This document shows positions 50,409-58,756 of a stretch of DNA of 64,000 nucleotides, piece after piece (position 1 is the stretch's first letter; every line of letters begins with the position of its first letter). The notes below the pieces were generated by a model. The model did no database searches. It was not told the origin of the DNA and worked only from the letters and a program-made list of their open reading frames with translations. This stretch comes from Paenibacillus lycopersici. Its GTDB lineage: Bacteria; Bacillota; Bacilli; Paenibacillales; Paenibacillaceae. Position numbers and translations under genes: made by a program. The DNA lies in the NCBI RefSeq assembly GCF_010119935.1, contig NZ_CP048209.1, positions 3,103,001 to 3,167,000 on the forward strand, given 5' to 3'.

Positions 50409-52152
50409 CGGCATAAGGCATACGTTTCGAATGATGACATGGTCTTGGCGTTTCATACGGACGTGGCGATCGGGATATATTCTGTGCGCCGCGCTCGGCA
50501 TCCTGCAGAACGCTTGGATGTCGATTACCACCGCTTATCTCGTCGGTCAGACGACGGCGCATGCCGCAGCAGGCGATTTCGCTGCGATGCTGCGAACGAT
50601 CGGCATTGTCGCCGTCAGCGCGATCGCCGGCATCGCCGTCATTACGGCAGTGAATTACCATGCCGCGCGTATTCATGTCCTTGGCCTTGCGCAGATTCGC
50701 AAAGCGCTGTTCGCCAAATTGACCGCGATGCCCGCAGCGGAAGCGGATCGGCACCGATCCGGCGACCTGTCCGCCCGCTTGAGCATGGATACGGAACGCG
50801 CGGCCTCGTTCTTCGGTTCCATGATGACGGGCGATAGCAGCTTGTTCGCCATCCCCGTCAGCATCCTGATCTGCACGGTTATCTGCATCGTGAAGGAGCC
50901 TGTCATAGGCATCATCAATCTCCTCTTCGCGTTCATCAGCATCTATGCGAACCTGGCTTGCATTCGCAGCGAGTATGCGTGGCAAACCAAGCGAATGGGG
51001 ATGATGTCCTCTCTGACGCAGCGCATGATCGACATGATATCCGGCAGCATCGTCGTGCGGATGTTCGGGCTTGCTTCTCATCTGCAGGAGCAGTACAAGA
51101 AGGATTCCGCGGACGTCTGTTCCTATGCCATGCGCGGCGCGGCCTATAACGCGATGCGCTCGTCGTCGAGTTCCGCGATCCAGTGGAGCGCGATTATTTT
51201 TACGCTGGTCGCGGGCGGCGTCCTGGTGCACATGGGCGTATCCGATTTGGGCACCATCGTGTTCATCGTGCTCCTGCAGTCCCAAATCAACAACGATGTG
51301 CTGTTGATGACCAACTCCTACCAGCAGCTTCAATTCGCGACGATCGCCGCGGTGCGCGTCAAGGAAGTTCTTGATTGTCCCGACGATACGATGCGCAAGC
51401 TTGAAGCGATACCGGATGCCCAAGCGGCGCATGCGATCGATATTCGGCACGTCACGGTATCCTACGGGAACGATTCGCCTGCCATCAATCAGCTGTCCTT
51501 GCAGGTCGGAAACGGGGAGCGGCTCGCTATCGTCGGCGGCAGCGGCGGCGGGAAGTCGACGTTGATTCGCTGCTTGTTGGAGCTCGCTCCGGCGGATGCC
51601 GGTTCCGTTCATTTATTCGGGCATCCGCGCGAGCGGTATTCGCAGGACGCGGTACGCGACCTGATCGCGTATGTGCCGCAAAACAACTACCTGTTCGATG
51701 GCACGATTCGCGACAATATCGCATGGGGGAACGCGGATACCGCCGATGAGCGGATCTGGCATGCCGCGCGCGAAGCGGGCTTGGCGGAATTGATCCGCAG
51801 CCTGCCGGACGGGATGGATACGCGCGTCGGCGATCACGGCGCGCAGCTATCCGGCGGCCAGCGGCAGCGCATCGCGATTGCGCGCGCAATGGTCAAGGAT
51901 GCGCCGCTGCTGCTGCTTGACGAAGCGACGTCCGCCTTGGACGGCGAATCGGAGGCGCTCGTTCAGCATGCGCTGGAACGGCTAATGGCAGGGCGCACGG
52001 CCATCGTGATCGCGCATCGGTTATCCACGATCCGGAGCGCGGACCGGATCATCGTCATGGAGAACGGAGAAGTCGTCGAGGAAGGGAATCATGATCAATT
52101 GCTTCGGACAGCCGGACGATACGCGCAGCTCTACCGGCTGCAATATGCTTAA
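50392..52152 (+). CDS. ABC exporter half transporter, second of the TetR-controlled pair
   Basis: ATG 50392, just after AGGAGG and inside the end of the first gene, gives 586 residues (MKSAIDGIRHTF). A six-helix membrane domain (about 20-310) is followed by an ATPase domain with Walker A GGSGGGKST, LSGGQ and LLLLDEATSALD, H-loop IAHRLSTI. All catalytic motifs are present. A longer in-frame extension upstream lies within the first ABC gene and is not used. The gene ends close to the next, unrelated gene. Confidence 0.9.
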   Translation: MKSAIDGIRHTFRMMTWSWRFIRTWRSGYILCAALGILQNAWMSITTAYLVGQTTAHAAAGDFAAMLRTIGIVAVSAIAGIAVITAVNYHAARIHVLGLAQIRKALFAKLTAMPAAEADRHRSGDLSARLSMDTERAASFFGSMMTGDSSLFAIPVSILICTVICIVKEPVIGIINLLFAFISIYANLACIRSEYAWQTKRMGMMSSLTQRMIDMISGSIVVRMFGLASHLQEQYKKDSADVCSYAMRGAAYNAMRSSSSSAIQWSAIIFTLVAGGVLVHMGVSDLGTIVFIVLLQSQINNDVLLMTNSYQQLQFATIAAVRVKEVLDCPDDTMRKLEAIPDAQAAHAIDIRHVTVSYGNDSPAINQLSLQVGNGERLAIVGGSGGGKSTLIRCLLELAPADAGSVHLFGHPRERYSQDAVRDLIAYVPQNNYLFDGTIRDNIAWGNADTADERIWHAAREAGLAELIRSLPDGMDTRVGDHGAQLSGGQRQRIAIARAMVKDAPLLLLDEATSALDGESEALVQHALERLMAGRTAIVIAHRLSTIRSADRIIVMENGEVVEEGNHDQLLRTAGRYAQLYRLQYA

Positions 52153-52231
52153 AGTCGGCGTCAATGATGGCGTAGACCGGCGTTCGGCATCTATTCTATA
52201 CTTGTATTCAAATAGACAGGAGGTGGAGCGG

Positions 52232-52867
52232 ATGTTCAATGTCTGCCCTTCATGCGGTGAATACCGTGTCGACAAAACCATTCGGCAAACCAAGGACGGC
52301 GCCTGTGCGATCTGTCCCTCGTGCAATCATCCGCATCCCTTTCTCCGGCTGCCGTTGTTCGTCGTGACGGGCGCCAGCGGAACCGGGAAATCGACGTTGG
52401 CGCTGCAGCTCTCGAATCTGACCAAGGACGTCGTCGTCATGGAAACGGATATTCTGTGGGATAACCGCTACAACGAGCCCGAGACCAACTACCGGGCTTA
52501 CCGGGAGATGTGGCTGCGTACGGCGAAGAATATCGCGCAAGCGGGGAAGCCCGTCGTCTTATGCGGTACGGCCATGCCGGATCAGCTGGAGAATTGCGAG
52601 GAGCGGCGTTATTTTGAAGCGATCCATTATATTGCGCTTGTATGCGAAAGCCGCTTGCTGGAGGAACGGCTGAAGCGCCGCCCGTCTTGGAGAGCCAGCG
52701 GCAGCGATGAATTCGTTCAAGCCATGGTCGGCTACAACCAATGGCTGATCGGGCACGGTCCGGCCAATACGCCTGCGATCGCAACGCTCGACACGAGCAT
52801 GGACTCGACCGAGGAGTCCGCGCGCAAGGCGCTTGCGGTGATTTCGGCAGCGATGATGCAGTCTTAA
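52232..52867 (+). CDS. Zinc-ribbon P-loop NTPase of unknown function
   Basis: ATG 52232 follows AGGAGGTGG. The 211-residue protein opens with a zinc-ribbon-like cluster (C5, C8, C25, C28 and C31 in CAICPSC), then a kinase-type P-loop GASGTGKST (residues 47-55). VVVMETDILWDNRY follows with the look of a nucleoside-kinase DxD or lid region, and LVCESRLLEERLKRRPSW resembles the helical lid of small-molecule kinases. The combination of a zinc ribbon and a kinase fold in such a small protein is uncommon. Substrate unknown. Confidence 0.75.
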   Translation: MFNVCPSCGEYRVDKTIRQTKDGACAICPSCNHPHPFLRLPLFVVTGASGTGKSTLALQLSNLTKDVVVMETDILWDNRYNEPETNYRAYREMWLRTAKNIAQAGKPVVLCGTAMPDQLENCEERRYFEAIHYIALVCESRLLEERLKRRPSWRASGSDEFVQAMVGYNQWLIGHGPANTPAIATLDTSMDSTEESARKALAVISAAMMQS

Positions 52868-52875
52868 GTTACCTC

Positions 52876-52906
52876 TTGCCTCTCACGCTGCGTGAGGTTA
52901 TATGAT
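52876..52906 (+). promoter_or_regulatory. MerR-type promoter with 19-bp spacer and embedded dyad
   Basis: TTGCCT (52876-52881) and TATGAT (52901-52906) are separated by exactly 19 bp, the over-long spacer of MerR-activated promoters. The spacer contains the perfect palindrome CTCACGC-T-GCGTGAG (52882-52896). Self-activation by the MerR fusion protein encoded downstream is inferred. Confidence 0.75.
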
Positions 52907-52925
52907 CGAGTCGGAGGTGATGGTG

Positions 52926-54365
52926 ATGTCTTTGAAGGTGAAGGAGGCCGCGGCTTTGATCGGCGTGAGTATCCGGACGCTGCATCATTATAACGAAATC
53001 GGCCTGCTGATGCCGGAAACGGTGAATGCTGCCGGTCATCGCCTGTATTCGGACAGGGAGCTTGAACGGCTGCAGCAGATTTTGTTTTTCAGAGAGCTCG
53101 GTTTCTCGTTGGAGGAGATCAAGAACATCCTGGACCGCCCGGACTTCGACCGTTATCGGGCGCTCGTCGTTCACAGGGACTTGCTGCTGCAGAAGAAGAG
53201 ACGGTTGGAAGAAATCATCGAAACGGTCGATCGCACGATCCAATTCGCGGCGGGGGGCATGCCAATGAACGCGCATGAAATGTTCGAAGGCTTCACCGGA
53301 GGAAACTTTACGAAGCAGAAGAAGAAGTATACGGCCGGCGGTTACGAGCATACCTTGGCTATCAAGGCGGACGGTACGGCGTGGGGCTGGGGCAATTTCG
53401 GGGAGGGCTCCGGCGGAGCGGTGGCAGCTCCGGTTCAGCTGCTGTCGGACGTGAAAATGGTGGCTGGCGCATCGGGCCACTACCATTCCTTTGCCGTGAG
53501 AAGCGACGGCACCGTATGGGGCTGGGGCAGTAACAGCCACGGTCAGCTTGGAAGCGGCGGCAAGGACCGGGAATACGTGGAGAAGCCGATTCCGGTCGCA
53601 GGGATCGATGCGGTCGAAGCCGTGTCGGCCGGCGTATTCCACGCCCTGGCGCTGCGCACGGACCGCTCCGTCTGGTCATGGGGGCAGAACTGGTACGGCC
53701 AGCTTGGCGACGGCACGACAGCGCAGCGGAGCGAACCGGCGATGGTGAGCGGAATGACGGACGTGCTGGAGGTCGCGGCCGGGTTCTTCCATTCGATGGC
53801 GTTGAAGGCGGACGGCACGGTGTGGCGCTGGGGCGGCTTCGGCGACAGCACGCCTGCGTTCCCGATCTTGAACGAGAGCCTGGCTCCGGTCCGGCTGGAC
53901 GCGCTGGCGCATATCGCATTCATCGCCGCCGGCGGATCTCACGGCGTCGCGCTGCAAGACGACGGGAGCGTATGGACATGGGGCTACAACAATGAGGGCC
54001 AGCTGGGGGACGGAACGGTGATGAACGGCTCGTCGCCCGAGCCGCGGAAGGTCCCCGGATTGACGAATGTCGCTGCCATCGCGGCCGGAGGCGCGTTCAC
54101 GCTGGCCCTGCGTACGGACGGAACCGTATGGTCCTGGGGAGCCAATTCGTTCGGCGAGCTCGGCGACGGAACGAATGAACGCAGAAGCGTGCCCGCGCCG
54201 ATCGGGAAGCTTGCCGATGTCGTGCATATCGCGGCGGGCACCAAGCATGCCATGGCCATGACGAAGGACGGCCGCTTCTGGGTATGGGGCAGCAACGACC
54301 ACGGTCAGCTCGGGGAGCGCGACGTGGAGGCAAGGAACCGTCCGCATGAGCCTTATCGGGCATAG
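52926..54365 (+). CDS. MerR-family regulator fused to a seven-repeat RCC1 beta-propeller
   Basis: ATG 52926 lies 6 bp after GGAGGTG; two earlier in-frame ATGs touch that site or precede it. The 479-residue protein begins with a MerR winged helix (about 1-70: VKEAAALIGVSIRTLHHYNE) and its dimerisation helix, then MNAHEMFEGF, which looks like the start of a TipA-type effector domain. Instead of TipAS, the rest (about 140-475) is seven RCC1 repeats, each with a W-x-W-G strand followed by GQLGDGT-type loops and AAGxxH-type strands. Seven repeats make a closed propeller. The effector is unknown: ligand, protein partner and wall-derived signal are all possible. Confidence 0.88.
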   Translation: MSLKVKEAAALIGVSIRTLHHYNEIGLLMPETVNAAGHRLYSDRELERLQQILFFRELGFSLEEIKNILDRPDFDRYRALVVHRDLLLQKKRRLEEIIETVDRTIQFAAGGMPMNAHEMFEGFTGGNFTKQKKKYTAGGYEHTLAIKADGTAWGWGNFGEGSGGAVAAPVQLLSDVKMVAGASGHYHSFAVRSDGTVWGWGSNSHGQLGSGGKDREYVEKPIPVAGIDAVEAVSAGVFHALALRTDRSVWSWGQNWYGQLGDGTTAQRSEPAMVSGMTDVLEVAAGFFHSMALKADGTVWRWGGFGDSTPAFPILNESLAPVRLDALAHIAFIAAGGSHGVALQDDGSVWTWGYNNEGQLGDGTVMNGSSPEPRKVPGLTNVAAIAAGGAFTLALRTDGTVWSWGANSFGELGDGTNERRSVPAPIGKLADVVHIAAGTKHAMAMTKDGRFWVWGSNDHGQLGERDVEARNRPHEPYRA

Positions 54366-54444
54366 CCAGTCGCGCGGCGACATGATCCGCAACAATACGC
54401 GCGCATAGCATGATCGCGAGGAATAGCATGTGCTTGACCAGCCG

Positions 54445-54468
54445 AAGTCCGCGGATACGCGGACTTTT
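54445..54468 (+). terminator. Terminator of the MerR-RCC1 gene
   Basis: AAGTCCGCG-GATA-CGCGGACTT (54445-54466) followed by TT. Confidence 0.75.
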
Positions 54469-54603
54469 GCATAGGAGGGTTACTTCAAGGATAGTGAGTA
54501 ATCATTTTTTCACTGCTTAAATCCGGTAGATCCTATTGGTATAATGAATAGATTCGAAGCGCTTGCATGTCGAATATATCCGATCATGGAGGAGGAAGCA
54601 CAC

Positions 54604-55509
54604 ATGCTTAAGTCAAATTTAGGCAGAACGGGGCTCGAGGTAACGAAGCTGGGGTTCGGCGCTATGGAAATTCGCGGTCCGCGGATCTGGGGCGGACGTC
54701 CCGTTACGGACGACGAAGCCGATCGAATCTTGAACGCCGTGCTGGATGCGGGGATTAACTTCATTGACACGTCCTATGATTACGGTTTAAGCGAAGCGTA
54801 CATCGGCCGCTTCGTCAGCCGCCGCCGCAGCGAGTATATTCTGGCAACGAAATGCGGATGCACGGTCGTCGACCGCGGCGATCACGATGAGACGCCTCAT
54901 GTATGGACAAGGGATAATTTGCTGCATAACATCGAGACCAGCCTGCGGCGCATGAATACGGACTATATCGACCTGCTGCAGCTTCATAACCCGACAATCG
55001 AGCAAACCGAAGAAGGCGGCCTGGTCGAAGTGCTGCGGGAGATACAGGCTTCCGGCAAGGTGCGCTGGATCGGCATTTCCTCGACGCTGCCGCATATCGC
55101 CGGCTACATTCAGTCCGGCGTGTTCGACAGCTTCCAAATTCCGTATTCCGCGCTTGAACGAGATCACGAGAACATCATTTCGGAAGCGGCGGCAGCCGGC
55201 GCCGGCACGATTATCCGCGGCGGCGTAGGCCGCGGAGAGCCCGGAGCGGGACTCGGCAATGAAGACCGGTGGGACGTCTGGGAGAAGGCGGGCCTGGACG
55301 AGCTGCTGGAGGAAGGCGAGAGCCGGACCGGGTTCATGCTGCGCTATACGCTCAGCCATCCGGCAATGACGACAACGATCGTCGGAACGAAGAATCCGGA
55401 GCATCTGGCCGAGAATATCCGGATTGCCGAGAAAGGTGCGCTTCCTGCGGAGGTCTACGAAGAAGCGAAGCGCCGCCTGCAAGCTGCCGGCCAAGGCCCG
55501 CGCGTCTAA
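54604..55509 (+). CDS. Aldo/keto reductase
   Basis: ATG 54604 follows GGAGGAAG; an upstream in-frame ATG at 54544 has no site. The 301-residue protein has FIDTSYDYGLSEAYIG (Asp and Tyr), LATKCG (Lys) and LLQLHNPT (His), the catalytic tetrad of aldo/keto reductases. GTKNPEHLAENI near the end binds the cofactor phosphate region. The barrel is slightly shorter than the paralogue at 35722. Substrate unknown. It appears monocistronic. Confidence 0.92.
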   Translation: MLKSNLGRTGLEVTKLGFGAMEIRGPRIWGGRPVTDDEADRILNAVLDAGINFIDTSYDYGLSEAYIGRFVSRRRSEYILATKCGCTVVDRGDHDETPHVWTRDNLLHNIETSLRRMNTDYIDLLQLHNPTIEQTEEGGLVEVLREIQASGKVRWIGISSTLPHIAGYIQSGVFDSFQIPYSALERDHENIISEAAAAGAGTIIRGGVGRGEPGAGLGNEDRWDVWEKAGLDELLEEGESRTGFMLRYTLSHPAMTTTIVGTKNPEHLAENIRIAEKGALPAEVYEEAKRRLQAAGQGPRV

Positions 55510-55659
55510 GTCCGAGGGACGGCCTGATACGAGTGCGTATGAGAAGGCTTCCTCGCAGGCACAGCCGCTTGGAATTGTGCCTGCGCCGCAGCCGCATCAA
55601 TCGTTGGGGCTGGCCTGTTCGCAAGCCGCATCGTCCTGACGAGCAAAAGGAGCGTTCCG

Positions 55660-56187
55660 ATGAATTTCAATCTCGAAGAAGCGATCGAAGTACTCGAACG
55701 CGCGCCCCGTTCGCTGGAGCAGTTATTGTCCGGCCTATCCGAAGGCTGGCTGCAGGTCAGGGAAGGCGACGGAACGTGGAACGCGGCGGAAGTCATCGAT
55801 CATCTGCTCGAAGCCGAGCGGACGAACTGGATTCCGCGGATTTCCTTTCTGCTGCGGGAAGGGGCCGGCAAGCCGTTTCCGCCCTTTGACCGATTCGCGC
55901 ATTTGCGCAGCGGCGCGGCGGGCGGGCTTGAATCGAAATTGCAGGAGTTCAGGGATATACGATCGCATAACATCGACCTGCTGAGGGCGCTTGTACCGCC
56001 GGACACCGACTTCGAACAGACCGGCCGTCATCCGGAGTTCGGCGAAGTCAGGCTGAGCGAGCTGATCGCGGCTTGGGCCGTTCATGATTTCACGCACATC
56101 GCCCAGATCGTCCGCGTCATGGCCGGGCGGTACCGATCCGACGTAGGGCCATGGGAACAGTATTTGGGCATTCTGAAGCGCAGATAG
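55660..56187 (+). CDS. DinB family protein (YfiT-like)
   Basis: The 175-residue protein follows AAAGGAG and starts NLEEAIEVLERAPRSLEQLL. AEVIDHLLEAERTNW (first metal-ligand His) and WAVHDFTHIAQIVRVMAGRY (two more histidines) mark the DinB/YfiT metal site. It differs from the DinB protein at 20811 in sequence and lacks an SOS box. Possible roles include metal-dependent hydrolase or thiol S-transferase; none is assigned. Confidence 0.88.
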   Translation: MNFNLEEAIEVLERAPRSLEQLLSGLSEGWLQVREGDGTWNAAEVIDHLLEAERTNWIPRISFLLREGAGKPFPPFDRFAHLRSGAAGGLESKLQEFRDIRSHNIDLLRALVPPDTDFEQTGRHPEFGEVRLSELIAAWAVHDFTHIAQIVRVMAGRYRSDVGPWEQYLGILKRR

Positions 56188-56291
56188 CGCGCGAAGCGAT
56201 GCTTGATTGCAGATCACGCATGAAGCGATGACGGATTATCGAAGTCGCCCGGAACGATCCGCGCCGCCGCCTCATACCAAAGTCGTAGAAC

Positions 56292-56318
56292 ATGCTCATC
56301 CGTCGGATGGGCATTTTT
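56292..56318 (+). terminator. Terminator upstream of the SDR gene
   Basis: ATGCTCATCC (56292-56301) pairs with GGATGGGCAT (56305-56314) over a 3-nt loop, then TTTT. Confidence 0.75.
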
Positions 56319-56430
56319 ACGTTTGACGTTCATCCTTGCTGCTGACGCCGATTCGGCGCCGAACCGTTAAGATACAACTATGAAACGCCGCATCTTAAGC
56401 AGGTTCGGCCTCACATCGAGGAGGGAGACT

Positions 56431-57186
56431 ATGTTGGACTTACAAGGAAAAACGGTCATGATTACCGGCGCTTCGCGAGGGCTAGGCAAAGCGCTGGCCG
56501 GCGCATTCGCCAGGAACGGAGCAAGGCTTGCGCTGTCGGCGCGAAGCGAAGCGCCGCTCATGCAAGTCAAGCAGGAGCTTGAAGCGCTGGGTGCGCAAGT
56601 ATTGGCAATCGCGGGAGATATGTCGCTGTCCCGCGACGTGGAACGGTTCGTCGCCGCGGCCGAGGTCGTCTATGGCGGAGTCGACGTGCTGATCAATAAC
56701 GCCGCTATCCTGGGCCCGAGTCCGATACCGCTTCTGCTCGACTATCCGGAGGAGGATTACGCCGATGTGCTGCGCGTGAACGCGGTCGGCCCGTTCCTGG
56801 TAACCCGCCGCGTGCTCGCCAATATGCTGGTACGCGGAGAAGGCTCGATCATTAACGTCACGTCCGAAGCGGGCGAGACGGGATATGCGGGCTGGGGCGC
56901 TTACGGCATCTCCAAGTTTGCCGTGGAAGGCTTGACGGAAACGTGGGCGGATGAACTGCAAGAAACGGCAGTGCGCGTGAACATGGTGGATCCGGGGGAG
57001 ATGGATACGGAAATGCATGCCTTGGCCGTACCGGATTGCGACTACGCCCTTGCGGATCCGCGCGAGGTGACGGACGCGTTCCTGTACTTGGCCTCCGGCG
57101 CATCCAGAAGCGTTAACGGCCAGCGTTTACTCGCGCAGCAATTCGAATGGCCGGAAGGAGTTGAGGATCATGACCGTCAGAGCTAG
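56431..57186 (+). CDS. Short-chain dehydrogenase/reductase
   Basis: ATG 56431 follows GGAGGGAG. The 251-residue protein is a classical SDR: TGASRGLG (residues 12-19) binds NAD(P), NNAAILG is the structural NNAG-like motif, and Y158 and K162 in YGISK are catalytic. Substrate not predictable. It overlaps the following QueA-like gene by 17 bp, and a VOC gene follows that, so the three form an operon. Confidence 0.93.
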   Translation: MLDLQGKTVMITGASRGLGKALAGAFARNGARLALSARSEAPLMQVKQELEALGAQVLAIAGDMSLSRDVERFVAAAEVVYGGVDVLINNAAILGPSPIPLLLDYPEEDYADVLRVNAVGPFLVTRRVLANMLVRGEGSIINVTSEAGETGYAGWGAYGISKFAVEGLTETWADELQETAVRVNMVDPGEMDTEMHALAVPDCDYALADPREVTDAFLYLASGASRSVNGQRLLAQQFEWPEGVEDHDRQS

Positions 57187-58219
57187 CATTCCCGCGTTTC
57201 ACATACCGGAGGAGCTGAATGCGGCAGCGCCTCCCGAACGAAGAGGCATCCGGCGCGATCATGTGAAAATGATGGTGCTGGACAGGCGCACCGGAAGCGT
57301 GGCGCATGGATTGTTTTATCAATTGGATGACTATTTGCGTCCGGGAGATTTGCTTGTCCTGAATGCCAGCCGGACGATACCGGCCGTGCTTCGCGGCACT
57401 TGGAGCAGAAGCGGTTCCGTGCTCGGCGAAGACATCGAGATCCGGCTTGCCAGCCGAATCGACGACCGTACATGGCAGGCACTCGTCGTATCGACCGGGA
57501 TTCGGCCGCTCCAGGGCGATAGGTTCGCGTTCGCCGGCCCATTGGCGGCCAGCGTAACGGAGGTCGTGTCGAAGTCGATGGCGATCCTTACTTTCTCGCT
57601 GGAGGGTACGCTGTTGACGAACCAGCTGTATGCCCTTGCCGAACCGATTCGTTACGAATATATCTCGCATCCCTGGGCGCTGGATTACTATCAGACCGTG
57701 TATGCATCTACGCCCGGCTCCGTCGAAATGCCTTCCGCCGGCAGAGCATTCAGCTGGGAACTGCTCTTCAAGCTGCAACGCCGCGGCGTCGGCATTGCGT
57801 ACGTGCAGCTCCATACCGGACTCAGCTATCTGCTCGACGGAGACGGATTTCCGGATCCGCGCCGCAATTTCGAATCCTACGAGGTACCGCCGGATACGGC
57901 AGAAGCGATCATGCGGACGAAAGCGGACGGCGGCAGGGTGATCGCGGTCGGTACGACGGTCGTAAGGGCGCTGGAATCGGCTGCGGACGGCAGCGGCCGA
58001 TTGGCGTCCGGAACGGGAAGGACCAATCTGATGATCGAAGCAACGACGCCATTGCGGATCGCGGACGGGCTGATCAGCGGATTTCATGAGCCGGAAGCAA
58101 GCCATCTGGAACTACTGGCTGCTTTCATCGATCCCGCCCTGCTGTCCGATGCGTACCGGGAAGCCATCGAATACGGCTACCTCTGGCATGAGTTCGGCGA
58201 TATGAACGTGATCCTGTAA
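57170..58219 (+). CDS. QueA-like S-adenosylmethionine:tRNA ribosyltransferase-isomerase paralogue
   Basis: ATG 57170 lies 9 bp after GGAAGGAG, within the end of the SDR gene. The 349-residue length fits QueA. The N-terminal part carries the QueA pattern in modified form (PGDLLVLNASRTIPAVLRGT where QueA has NDTRVIPARL), and VGTTVVRALES near residue 265 is well conserved. However, the central substrate loop has LHTGLSYLLDGDG in place of the usual HVGAGTF. True QueA makes epoxyqueuosine in tRNA; this diverged copy, outside a que operon and beside an SDR and VOC gene, may have another substrate. Confidence 0.82.
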   Translation: MTVRASIPAFHIPEELNAAAPPERRGIRRDHVKMMVLDRRTGSVAHGLFYQLDDYLRPGDLLVLNASRTIPAVLRGTWSRSGSVLGEDIEIRLASRIDDRTWQALVVSTGIRPLQGDRFAFAGPLAASVTEVVSKSMAILTFSLEGTLLTNQLYALAEPIRYEYISHPWALDYYQTVYASTPGSVEMPSAGRAFSWELLFKLQRRGVGIAYVQLHTGLSYLLDGDGFPDPRRNFESYEVPPDTAEAIMRTKADGGRVIAVGTTVVRALESAADGSGRLASGTGRTNLMIEATTPLRIADGLISGFHEPEASHLELLAAFIDPALLSDAYREAIEYGYLWHEFGDMNVIL

Positions 58220-58236
58220 CGGAAGGAGCCGTGACG

Positions 58237-58620
58237 ATGAAGGTACATCACTTTGCAATTGAAGTTCGGGATTTGGCACGTTCTGCCGATTTCTATGCGA
58301 ATGTCATCGGCTTCGCGCTGACATCGCGGATCGATCTGAACGGCGAGCGGATCGTCTTTCTCGCGCTGGGCGGGCATCGATTGGAGCTGGTTCAGTCCGC
58401 ATCGGCCATATCGCCCGCGTCCCGGATGCATTTGGCGCTCGAGGTGGAAGAATTGATCCCGTGGCTCGATCGTCTGCCGCGTGCCGGCTGCGTGCTCGTC
58501 GAAGGGCCTGTCCGGTGGGGGAACGGATGGCGCAGCGCCTTTCTGACCGGACCGGACGGCGAGCTCCTAGAATTCATCGAGGCTGAAGAAACGGTAGCCG
58601 ATTCGGTGCCGGGTATCTGA
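58237..58620 (+). CDS. VOC (glyoxalase-like) family protein
   Basis: ATG 58237 is 8 bp after GGAAGGAG; a GTG at 58231 is too near. The 127-residue protein has two VOC modules: MKVHHFAIEVRDLARSADFY with GFAL, and LTGPDGELLEFIEAEE with the terminal metal-binding glutamate. It follows the QueA-like gene by 17 bp and ends the SDR operon. Function unknown. Confidence 0.88.
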   Translation: MKVHHFAIEVRDLARSADFYANVIGFALTSRIDLNGERIVFLALGGHRLELVQSASAISPASRMHLALEVEELIPWLDRLPRAGCVLVEGPVRWGNGWRSAFLTGPDGELLEFIEAEETVADSVPGI

Positions 58621-58756
58621 CGAACGGCCAGCATGGCTATCGAGCGGTCGCGTTAGCGCAGGAGAACCGGCCCCGAAGGGCGAATAAGTGTAGGATTGAT
58701 TAGGTGTCGATCGCAATCGGTACGCAGAAACGCCCAGATAGAGAGGAGACCTAATC

